A stretch of 64,000 nt of DNA from Heliopora coerulea (Eukaryota; Cnidaria; Anthozoa; Scleralcyonacea; Helioporidae): contig JASJOG010000032.1 in the NCBI GenBank assembly GCA_030142905.1, positions 124,001 to 188,000 on the forward strand, given 5' to 3'. Shown in pieces: positions 21,897 to 30,370 of this stretch. The translations under genes were made by a program, and so were the position numbers. The notes below the pieces were generated by a model. It saw only the letters and a program-made list of their open reading frames with translations. It did no database searches and was not told the DNA's origin. Within the stretch, counting starts at the first letter, position 1. Every line of letters begins with the position of its first letter.

Positions 21897-22260
21897 TCAC
21901 CAGTCCATCATATATTCACCTAATCTGGCTTGAAAGTCAGCGCCTAACAGGTAAGGCACTACCAACCCTTGTACTACATAAAATGTGTGCTGTTTTACCA
22001 TAGTGGTGCCGATTTGCACATTTAAGGTCATTTTCCCCTTACAGTTAACTTTTGATCCCTCAACGGCTTGGGCTGTCATTTTGCATTACTGGTGTTAGTT
22101 CAACTTCTTTTATCTTATCCACTGCTATAAGGCTAAGGTCACTACCACTGTCCCATAATGCACTAACTGTATTTTTACCCAAGGTCACTCGTACAAATGG
22201 ACATTTCGAAAGTACTCCAGCATAACAGTTTTGGGTATAATCTTGATCATGTGCTTGCAA
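21897..22260 (-). pseudogene. Retropepsin-like aspartic protease of the compact LTR element
   Basis: A 66-codon frame from 22260 contains VTLGKNTVSALWDSGSDLSL, with the D-S-G active-site triad of retroviral-type proteases. After a frameshift the frame from 22079 continues with a VVPYLLGADF block, the usual ILG-D/A-F motif of the flap and C-terminal part, and ends at 21897. The triad is intact; the frameshift between the halves could be decay. It would process Gag. No pol follows before the LTR. Confidence 0.75.
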
Positions 22261-22546
22261 TTTGTCTATTTTTGTTATTTACCTTTAAAAACTGGTGATA
22301 TCCTTTATCCCAGTACTGGTCTGGCCTCACCCAGCCAGGCTTCTTTAGTTGAAATAGTTTGAATCATCTGCCGAATCCTGACCCTGGACTGCACGAGATG
22401 CTGGGGGGAATATGGTTGTTTGGAGTTAACGATGGCTGCCATTCTGGCTCGTTGCGTTTGCACAGTTGACATTCCTTCCATCCACCAGGATGTTGTTTTC
22501 TACACGGTGGGTACCAACAACGAATAGATCTGCTACGACTGGGGAA

Positions 22547-23236
22547 TCAACCCTGGGAACTACAACCCAACCTATTATTTGCATTTACTTGAAGATTGTC
22601 GACTTTTTTTTCTAGCTCAGTCAATTTCTGTTGTAGAACACTGTTTTCTTCTCTGATAGCGCAGATACTGGGAGCATCACCACTTGTTTGAAGAATGGAT
22701 GAAAGTTCTTGAGCAGCGACAAGTACCGTTTCAGGTACTTCACATGTGCCATCCTGTTTATAGAAACCTTTTTCAAGTAAACGGAAGCAAACAGTATCGC
22801 TATTTATCCCCAAAATAAATTGCTGAGTTACTCTCGCATCATTATTGGTACTATTAGGAAATCCTAAGGGAACCATATGTTGCAACCGGCAAAGGAAGTT
22901 GTCCAATTCTTTGCAAGGTTGTTGAGTAGCTTGATCGAATGCCAAAGCATAACTTTGAATCACACGTGGGTTAACATATTTCTTAGTCAGTGCTTCATGG
23001 AGAGCTGTAACTGTTGCTTTACTTCCTTCAGGTAATCTGCAGACAAACAAGGCAGCTTTGCCACATAGTTGTTTCTCAATAGCGATTAACTTGGGGGCAT
23101 CATCTTTAGCAGACCATAGTTTCACTGCAACATTTTGATGGGCCATCAACTCGTAATGGTGCCAAAATTGTTTGAAATCCTCAGCGATTTCGCCATCAAA
23201 TGTAAGATCTAGCCAATATTCTCGCTTACTTGCCAT
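22547..23236 (-). CDS. Gag of the compact LTR element
   Basis: An open frame of 229 codons starts at an ATG at 23236, about 30 bp inside the 5' LTR. It begins MASKREYWLDLTFDGEIAED and has the retrotransposon-gag core (FKQFWHHYEL, then LIAIEKQLCGKAALFVCRLP and SYALAFDQATQQPCKELDNF), where a series of helices forms the capsid. A coiled-coil-like end (REENSVLQQKLTELEKKVDN) follows. Beyond its stop, in another frame, a Cys/His-rich stretch (CWYPPCRKQHPGGWKEC) resembles a nucleocapsid knuckle. The uninterrupted capsid frame is notable beside the decayed neighbours. Confidence 0.8.
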   Translation of the reverse strand: MASKREYWLDLTFDGEIAEDFKQFWHHYELMAHQNVAVKLWSAKDDAPKLIAIEKQLCGKAALFVCRLPEGSKATVTALHEALTKKYVNPRVIQSYALAFDQATQQPCKELDNFLCRLQHMVPLGFPNSTNNDARVTQQFILGINSDTVCFRLLEKGFYKQDGTCEVPETVLVAAQELSSILQTSGDAPSICAIREENSVLQQKLTELEKKVDNLQVNANNRLGCSSQG

Positions 23237-23266
23237 TAGAAGTTTTCATTTTTATACTGCCACCAC

Positions 23267-23440
23267 TGTCACAGTATGTAGTTTTGTGTTTTGCTTATCA
23301 TCCGTATATTTTACATCTATATCTCTCGCAGCACAACAATCCCTTTAAAAGAAAAACGCGCATTACCCCCCAACATCGTCTGCATGTGAATTCCATGCTT
23401 ACAGTTAATATTTACCCCAATTATACTCTATACTGTCACA
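23267..23440 (-). repeat. 5' LTR of the compact LTR element
   Basis: 174 bp; on the minus strand it starts TGTGACAGTATAGAG. Paired with 21367-21541; target duplication TCTA follows at 23441-23444. Confidence 0.88.
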
Positions 23441-23467
23441 TCTAGATTTCAAAATATTCCCAAGGGA

Positions 23468-23615
23468 TGTGATGCAGGTGACAGGTTATATGATTTAATT
23501 TGACTTAATGTAATTTGACTATATGAATGACTCCAAGGTCACTGTTGTGAGAAGAGTCACCAAATAAAAACAGAGGTACAAAGCAGCTGTCTTGGATTTA
23601 TATTGACTCTTTACA
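23468..23615 (+). repeat. Probable 5' LTR of the Gypsy-type element
   Basis: Delimited by TG at 23468 and CA at 23614-23615, directly before the primer site TGGTGGCAGCGG. No second copy is in the window, so its start is inferred. Confidence 0.45.
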
Positions 23616-23676
23616 TGGTGGCAGCGGTGGGATAAGTGAACCTTGTCCACGATTAAGAGTGACTCTGCATTAAGAA

Positions 23677-24672
23677 ATGGCTACAGGATACAATTTTCTG
23701 CCTCCACTGGTTTTGGAGATTCATGACAGCAACATGGCAGAGAAATGGAAAAAATTTTGTTTGTCATGGGACAACTATGTGCTCGCAACTAAGCTGAGCA
23801 ACAAGTCAGAGAAAATACAGGTAGCAACCTTACTAACAATAGTTGGAGAGGAGGCCAGAGACGTATACTCAACATTTACTGGTTGGGATGACAAATCAGA
23901 TAAACAGAAAATAATCCAAGTGCTTACCAAATTTGCTGAATACTGCCAACCACGCAAGAACATCCCCTTTGAGTACTATTGATTCAACAAAAAAGCACAG
24001 GAAAATGGTGACATATGACCAATATAAACTACTCTGAGGAAACTGGCAGAATGCTGCAATTTCAGATCCATTACACCTGAAGAAATATTGCATGATTGAC
24101 TTATCTTCGGAATTCATGTTAACAAAGTCCATGAGAGATTATTGCAAGAATCAAAATTCACCCTGGAGAAAACAGATGAAATTTGTCAGGCATCCATCAG
24201 ACAAACGAGAAGCGAGCCAGGGAGACACTTAGTACAGGAAAGCAGAGGAAGGTTATGAAATGGCAAATCCAACGACACAAAGGTGACAGTATACAGAAAT
24301 TGTGGCCAGATACATGAGCCAGATCATTGCATTGCTTGTGGCAAAATTTGTAATGACTGTGGAGAGTTAAACCACTTTGCAACCATGTGCTGCAGCACAA
24401 AGAAGTTAAGGTCTAAGAAAACCCCAAGTGTAAAGGTTGTCAACAAAGATACAGATTCAGATTATGACACAGAAGTGTACATCATCAATGAGGTCACTGG
24501 TTTTAGGCTAGATGACTTGCAGTCAATGACCCTAAAGTTTGAGTCTGGAAACTATCTACACTTTCAACCAGACATGGGTGCACAGTGTAATGTCATCCCA
24601 GTACACTTATACAAGAAGGCTACCAAGGACCATGACCTCAAGTGTGTCACAAGCAAAGAGGTCTTTCAGTGA
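23677..24672 (+). pseudogene. Gypsy gag and protease
   Basis: The ATG at 23677 opens a 101-codon capsid frame (LEIHDSNMAEKWKKFCLSWD, then a GEEARDVYSTF block). Coding continues through stops with an EEILHD-LIFGI region. At 24290-24390 lies a knuckle region (CIACGKICNDCGELNHFATMC, with C-x2-C-x4-H-x4-C). A protease fragment follows: FQPDMGAQCNVIPVHLY, where D-M-G replaces the usual D-S/T-G. Stops at about 23980, 24016 and elsewhere inactivate it. Confidence 0.75.
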
Positions 24673-24689
24673 AAGGTGCACAAGCTTAT

Positions 24690-25350
24690 AGAAGGAATAC
24701 CAAATGTAGAGGTGGTAGTTGATGACTTTTCATTATTGTGAAATACCGAGACACGTTTGAAGATGCAACAAGTCATCATGACAAAAATCTGTATGCCTTC
24801 CTGCAGTGCCGTGAGAGCAAAGGGGTTAAGCTTAATATCAAGAAACTTCAACTCAGGCAAACAGAACTGCCTTTCATCAGACATGTAGCCACAGGAGATA
24901 AGCTACTTGTTGACCCTACAAAGATCAAAGCGATATGCAACATGCCAGCACTGATGGATAAGGTGGGGGCACAGCGATTACTCAGTCTAGTCCAATACTA
25001 GAACAAGTTCTTGCCACGTTCGTCTGACACAATGAAGCCATTAAGGGAGCTGACATGGCCACCAGTGCTGCATTACTACAACCTGGAAGAAGAGTTAATG
25101 CTGCAGTGGGATGTGTCACAGGCTGGGCTTGGTGCAGCTCTGTTACAAAACGGACAGCCAATAGCATATGCTTTCTGAGCACTTACCCCTGCAAAGACTT
25201 AGTGTGCTCAAATAGAGAAAGAGCTTTTGGCTATTGTCTTTACCTGTGAGAAGTTTGATGCATAAATATGTGGTAGAAATGTGGTTACCATGGAAACGGA
25301 TTACAAACCACTGGAAACTATAGTTCAAAAGCCACTGCATGCTGCACCAT
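24690..25350 (+). pseudogene. Gypsy reverse transcriptase remnant and RNase H
   Basis: Only the end of the reverse transcriptase survives: VEVVVDDFSLL near 24705-24738 (the xxDD catalytic box as VDDF), then DKNLYAFLQCRESKGVKLNI and KATGDKLLVDP-like thumb and connection blocks in another frame. RNase H follows with SQAGLGAALLQNGQPIAYA near 25117-25180, QIEKELLAIVF (Glu) near 25205, and METDYKPLE (Asp) near 25285. Several stops and frameshifts are present. The expected upstream RT motifs are deleted between about 24672 and 24690. Confidence 0.75.
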
Positions 25351-25494
25351 CTCCAGAACTACAACCTGGACTTGCAGTACAAGAAAGGAAAGAACACGTT
25401 CCTCGCAGATATGCTAAGCATGGCGTTCCTACCAGAGTAGAGTGCATCTGGGTTTGTCCATGAGCTAGAGGATATTGATCATCAAACTGCACTT

Positions 25495-25890
25495 CCAGTC
25501 AGTAAGGCACACTTGCTACAGTTGAAGCACACATCTGCAGATGACCCAGTCTCCCAACATCTGTGATGAGCAATAATGGAGGGGTGGCCAGCAAACAGAT
25601 TGGATGTTCAAGTGTGCCTTCATGCTCGTTTTGATATTTGTGATGAACTCACGGTGCAGGGCAAGCTGATCTTCAAAGGGCAGCGACTGGTGGTTCCTGT
25701 GCACTCTGTAAGGAACTGATGGCGGTCGTTTACGGTTCACACATTGGCAAAGAAGGATGTACCTGGCATGCTCGCAACAGCCTGTATTGATGACTGAGTT
25801 GAAGGAGGACATCAACAAATGTGATGTCTGCCTTGCACACCATGAGGGGCCAGGCAAGGATCCACGACCAGGGAAAAATTCCTGATTTTG
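25495..25890 (+). pseudogene. Gypsy integrase, N-terminal fragment
   Basis: After an RNase H tail the frame gives GKLIFKGQRLVVPV followed by a HTLAKKDVPGMLA stretch and CDVCLAHHEGPG, i.e. decayed pieces of the H2C2 zinc-binding start of a Gypsy integrase (C-x2-C retained in one frame). The catalytic core is absent because the element ends at about 25890, where the sequence changes character. Confidence 0.5.
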
Positions 25891-26690
25891 AACCAGAGTG
25901 TGTGTAAGGTGTGAGGAGCCAATAAGGAGCCTCATTTCATTGAAAATAGATAGAGGGGGCTTGGCACTTCTGCAAATTATCCCTTTATATGGCAAGTTGC
26001 TCCACAAGGATTTTGGAAGGGGCATCCGAGATGGCGGGGAAGAAGCAAAAAGTGAAGAAGCCATGTTGTCTGAGGTTGAAGAGGAGTAAGTTTTCAGTTC
26101 AGAAGCATCATGGCGTCTTTTCCAGTTTGGTTTTGGAACATTTTACATGGAGATGTTCCTGGCGATGTTAGGAATCTTTTGGCAAAGTTTGTTTTCAGTT
26201 GTGTTGAAGTTTCGAGGTAAAAAAGTAGGCAAGAAGCGAGCGGTGGTTGGTTGGAAGCCATTGGTGTAGGATGAAGCAGCTGTTGGAATAATGATGCAAG
26301 GGAGGTGTTGTTGGTCATGTGGTATTGTGTGTGTTGACAGGTTGAAGTGGTAGCTTAAGTGTTATGACGTATGTGGCTGTAGTGTTTGTTTGTTTGGCAG
26401 AAAGCAATCATCGGGTGTAAGGTGTAGCGAATACTTAATGAGGCGTTTGACAGGAGCAACTAGTTCATGAGGTATTTAAGAGGTTGAAGTATTGACTGGG
26501 GGGGAGTAATGTATTCATAAGAGATAAAATCGCATTGTGACAAATTATTTTGTGTGAATGTTGGGGATTTTGTGGAAGATTTGTCGGCTGGCGGTTTGAT
26601 GATATAAAGTAATTGAAGATAAGTTGATAAAGTGTGATTGTTTTTGGGGGGATGGGGTGGAGTGAGAGAGATTAGATTTTTATTTATTTT
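25891..26690. other. Junction region, no recognised gene
   Basis: Sequence between the truncated Gypsy element and the first ORF of element A. From about 26000 the plus strand becomes G/T-rich and C-poor, as in the rest of element A, so the left edge of A probably lies here. I did not find a terminal inverted repeat. Confidence 0.35.
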
Positions 26691-26693
26691 TGA

Positions 26694-26933
26694 TTGAATG
26701 CTTTTAGCTGGATAATGAATTTGGAAATCAGCAAAGAGCAAGCTATGGCCAATCTGTTGGTGGAAAGGATGCGGCTGGTTGTTTCAAAATTGAAGTTGCC
26801 GAGTTTGCCGGATGTGGACAACATAACTAATATAATACATGGGCTGAATTTGTTAGGAGACTACAGTGTTTTGTTGCGGGGACATTTACACTGTTTGAAG
26901 GTGGAATTGGAGAATAATGGCAAGGAGAAATAG
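26694..26933 (+). CDS. Small hypothetical protein of element A
   Basis: 79 codons, beginning MNAFSWIMNLEISKEQAMAN and ending NGKEK. Leu-rich, probably helical, without cysteine clusters or a membrane span. I recognise no family. It lies at the left edge of element A and shares its G/T-rich plus strand, so it may be a remnant of a larger accessory gene; further degenerate plus-strand coding appears between 27000 and 27210. Confidence 0.3.
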   Translation: MNAFSWIMNLEISKEQAMANLLVERMRLVVSKLKLPSLPDVDNITNIIHGLNLLGDYSVLLRGHLHCLKVELENNGKEK

Positions 26934-27660
26934 TTAAGCGATTGAACGTGATATTTTTTATTCTTTTGGTATATAATGTACACAGTAGTTGTTATGAGCG
27001 ATTGATTTTGGTAGGAGTTCTAATATGTTTTTAAAATTTTCTAATTTGTCTACTTGTTTTAACATTGAGGAATATAATTTAGACATGAATGGTTGGTGAA
27101 AGTTTATAATTACTAGTAAACATTCTTGGCTTACTGTGGCATTCGTTAAATCTTCAACGGTGTTAATAGAGACACATGCTATGTATTTAGAGATTGAATG
27201 ACAGGGAAAATTATGTAATAGTTGTATTTCAGAAAATAAATAGTGTTTTCCCCATCCAGCTACTAAAATATTGTATTTTATATGAAGACATGATATTTAT
27301 GGTGCTTTTTATTCTATAATAATGAAATTTATGGTATTTTACTGAATCAAAATGAAAGTAATATACTTTTAACTGTTTTTAAAAAGTATGATCTGTTATT
27401 CTGGAATTGAACGAAGTCACTGTTCTTTATTATGGAGAAGGATGACATGTTTTCACAGCAGAGTTCGGATCTTGATGACATTGAATGTTTTGCTAGGATG
27501 TTCAGGTTTTGTTGTTTGTGTTGTTTAATTCCATATTGACACCCTTTTGATAAGGATGATGATGATGATGACAGTGATGTTTTTGTTGTTGTTGGTGACG
27601 TAGAAGTGATGGCTGTGCTGATTGTGGTCGTTGTTGCTTGGTTGGGGCTCAAGGGTTTTC

Positions 27661-28122
27661 TTAATATACTGCTGCTGCTGTTTGATTGTTTGGTGTCTGA
27701 AGTAGGAGTTGTTGTATTGGAAATGGTGGTGGTGGAGATAATTGGATTTTGATTGGTCGGGGTTGGATTTTGTTCCGGAAGGAAAGGGGATGAAATGGGT
27801 TAATTGGTTGTGTTTCTGGTGATGTCATGATTTTGCAGTATATTGAATCGCTGATTTGGCTGTTGACGGATGTAAAGTTGTTGTTGTTATCGAAGATTCC
27901 CAATTCCTGCAATTCTCCAAGAAATATGTCGGTGTCAAATTCTCCCATGTTGTGGGTGATGTTGTAGATGCTTCTTCTTTGGATAGTGAGGCTAACGTTA
28001 ACAAGTTGTTTGTGGTGATGATTGATGTGTTCAGGAGATTTTGTTTTATGGTATTTGTATGGCTTCTTGCTTCTCATGTATGAATTGACAAAACCAGTTG
28101 ATATTGGATTTGATGAAGTCAA
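27661..28122 (-). CDS. Asn/Ser/Pro-rich hypothetical protein of element A
   Basis: An open frame of 153 codons on the minus strand. It includes NMGEFDTDIFLGELQELGIF, which looks like an acidic amphipathic helix, then Asn-rich and Pro-rich low-complexity tracts (SPPPPFPIQQ). Its composition partly follows the strand bias of the region, so the frame may be open by bias rather than selection. I cannot name a function. Confidence 0.3.
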   Translation of the reverse strand: MTSSNPISTGFVNSYMRSKKPYKYHKTKSPEHINHHHKQLVNVSLTIQRRSIYNITHNMGEFDTDIFLGELQELGIFDNNNNFTSVNSQISDSIYCKIMTSPETQPINPFHPLSFRNKIQPRPIKIQLSPPPPFPIQQLLLQTPNNQTAAAVY

Positions 28123-28558
28123 ATCCTTGATCTGTTAGGAATTTAAACTCGTTGTGAATGTTGCAACATGTCGTTGTTTGCCCGGATGGAAAAATAGTTT
28201 TTGATTTTAGGATTTATATTTATATTGAAAGGGACAAGAGAGAAAAGTAGAGTTATTTCAAATATTCGTATATGTTAGTGGGGATAATAATATGCACATC
28301 TGTCAGTGAGGTTATTAACTATTCACATTTGTCAAGATTATATGAGTATTTATAAAAACAGATAATATAGAAGTGTGGTGTTGGGATTCAAACTTATTCA
28401 GAGTTTTACTTTCATTTGAAAAAAGGATTTGTGAGATTTGTGCTAATCGAATTTGTTCATTTTACCTGAAGGAGAAGGAAAAGTTTGGCGAGGTATGGAC
28501 ATTTATAAATTTTGATGAGTGATGTTTGCTAATCTTCAGTGGTAAGGATATGTTGTTG

Positions 28559-29010
28559 GAGAACTAAATTGTGAGGAAGGACAATATATTATACATGAGA
28601 ATCGTTCCGTTTTTTGTGTCGACTGTTCTGACTGTCCTCCTGGGATGCTGCCAAAGTTTAATTGCACGAGAACTATGATATATAATGGGAGTATTGATTC
28701 TGAATGTGAGATTTGTCGAGGTGAATATTACAAAGTTGGTCATGGCCATGATGCTTGCTTGAAGTGTACTCGTTGTCAACATTTATTTTATTTGATGAAA
28801 CGTGTTACAGATGAGAATTCTGTATGTTTTTTGAAAACTGCTAGGAGTGTGACACTAGCTACTTAATCAGGATGCGGGCAAACTCCAAATCCTAAGAACC
28901 ATTGTGATTGAATATCATTGAAAGATTATAAATTGGTGGAAACATGATTTTCATTATGGTAATTTTGAGTGTGTCGGTATTTCTACTTTTTGTGTATTTG
29001 ATGTAGAATT
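28559..29010 (+). pseudogene. TNF-receptor-like transmembrane protein of element A
   Basis: Plus-strand coding from about 28569 gives a cysteine-rich ectodomain: EEGQYIIHENRSVFCVDCSD, then CEICRGEYYKVGHGHDACLK and CTRCQHLF, ending at a stop at 28866. The spacing and the C-x2-C clusters match TNFR cysteine-rich domains (about two). About 80 bp further on, in another frame (about 28940-29010), MIFIMVILSVSVFLLFVYLM forms a single membrane span just before a stop. The layout, ectodomain, break, membrane helix, is the same as at 2578-3110, and the two ectodomains share the CVDC-x2-C signature. Such proteins could sit on infected-cell membranes and bind TNF-like ligands or modulate apoptosis; this is inferred from the domain only. 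A stop and a frameshift inactivate it. Confidence 0.65.
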
Positions 29011-29049
29011 TGTGTTGTAGAGACAGAAGAAGAATGAGATGAATACTTA

Positions 29050-29585
29050 CATGATTGTTTTGAGAAATTTATTTGTGTTGTGACCAATGGTGTTTGCTGT
29101 AGAAATTAAATAACTCTGTATGTGGTTTGATTTGTTTTAATGTTTCTCCAACGGGAATAAATTTTTTTGCTGATTTTGCTGCAATATCACATATGCCGAT
29201 GTTTGTTTTTGTTTTGGAACATATATCATTTGCATGTCTCAAAGCACCATCTGTTGATCGATTGGCATCAATGCATCTAGCCGTGTTTTCTGTATTTTTA
29301 CAAGTGGCATTGGGTGGGGTATATCCTTTGTATTTTTTTGTCCAGTTTTTGGTTGGTTGTCCACCTGCTAGTGTATCTCCCAAGTTTGTGATATCGTTTG
29401 AAAGGAAGTTTGTAACTGAATAATCCCGAGCCTGCATTTGGTATGGCAGATGGTTTGATGCTCAGGTTGTGTTGATATGCTAAGTGAATCCAACATTTAT
29501 TTGTTTTGGTTGTTCTGTTTTTACATCTCGTTCCATCCTTTGTTTTGCTAATGCATCTTTGTTTACTTCCGATGAGTTTAAACAT
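29050..29585 (-). pseudogene. SET-domain protein of element A with N-terminal zinc-like module
   Basis: The frame from 29585 opens with CISKTKDGTRCKNRTTKTNK and then CWIH, a C-x8-C-x10-C-x2-H pattern like the small zinc-binding DUF5763-type module of some viral and phage proteins. The SET domain follows: IKPSAIPNAGSGLFSYKLPF (the GxG-L/Y-F start), then, after a frameshift near 29340, CIDANRSTDGALRHANDI (substrate pocket) and KPHTELFNFYSKHHW (C-terminal block). The usual E-Y-x-G catalytic turn is altered (LGRYTSRW). The gene is convergent with the TNFR-like gene, an arrangement repeated in E0. A chromatin-modifying or virion-protein-modifying role is possible but unproven. Confidence 0.72.
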
Positions 29586-29639
29586 GATGATTTTTAATGA
29601 TACATTTTTATTCCCAAATATGAATCTCCGAGTTTTTCT

Positions 29640-30340
29640 GTAATATTTATTATGGATTTATTTTTATATTTATGTATTCTGGCAAGTCTTTGATTTTATG
29701 TCGTAGAGCTTTGACACTTGGAAATTTCTTCTGGTGAGTAAGAAAATACGTTGAATGGATCGCCAGGTGTTGTTTCGAAGTGGTATAATGCTTCTCAAAA
29801 TAAATTTGTTGAAAATAAACAATGTTGATTGTCGTCGTGGAATGTTGCTGCAACACTATGGGTTTTGATGCTGATTTCTTGTAAATTTTGATTATTACAG
29901 ACATGTCCAATTGTTATCTGATGGCATCACTGATACTCAATTGCAACTGCCAAATTTTGATAAAATCAAATGATATAATACTTCAAAATTGTGGTAAGAT
30001 GAATGTTTATTGGTTGGAAATGTGACAATTTCATTTGTGATATATGAACTGAGGTGATTGATTCAATTAATCGGAAAGATTCATGTGATGGTGTGGTAGT
30101 TGCCTATGAGGAAGTGTCTGTGTGTGTTGCTGTCGCTATTTTGCCAGACGATTGCTGATAAGGATTCTTAGATGTTTTGAAAGGTATTGCTGTTATATCT
30201 TGTCATTTGTATATATTTGTAAAGACATGTTTCGTTACATGCACGTATATTCCGTTTGACATGCCTAAGTTGATGTAATAGCAATAAAATTATTTTTTGA
30301 AGGTGTGTTGGTTGTGTGATTCCATCAAGACCTCAAAGAA
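29640..30340 (-). other. Degenerate minus-strand coding upstream of the SET gene
   Basis: From 29910 an 86-codon frame contains EKHYTTSKQHLAIHSTYFLT and LRHKIKDLPEYINIK. I recognise no domain. It shares the A/C-rich minus-strand style of the SET gene and may be a decayed neighbour or regulator. The rest, to the polymerase start, has no ORF worth naming. Confidence 0.3.
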
Positions 30341-30370
30341 CAGAACGGCATCATTAGTCAACGATCTGAT

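Larger units (their letters stand above)
21367..23440 (-). mobile_element. Compact gag-protease-only LTR element (TR-GAG-like)
   Basis: Two direct repeats (21367-21541 and 23267-23440) begin TGTGACAGTATAG on the minus strand and are flanked by a perfect 4-bp target duplication TCTA (21363-21366 and 23441-23444), as expected of Gypsy-type integration. The interior is only about 1.7 kb and holds gag and a retropepsin, with no reverse transcriptase, RNase H or integrase. The short internal length and clean ends suggest a true non-autonomous family rather than a random deletion. The minus-strand primer site begins TGGTGGCAG directly after the LTR at 23266. Confidence 0.88.
23468..25890 (+). mobile_element. 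Decayed Gypsy-type LTR element, 3'-truncated
   Basis: A probable 5' LTR (23468-23615, TGTGATG...TTTACA) is followed by the primer-site sequence TGGTGGCAGCGGTGGGA, then gag, protease, a fragment of reverse transcriptase, RNase H and the start of integrase. Coding is heavily shifted, and most of the reverse transcriptase fingers and palm is missing near 24680. The element stops abruptly inside integrase at about 25890 and no 3' LTR is visible. Confidence 0.75.

Noticed and set aside
27347..27652. Ser/Thr-rich minus-strand frame as a mucin-like protein
   Set aside because: It arises from GAT/GTT-type simple repeats on the plus strand; no start context and no homologue, so probably composition-driven.
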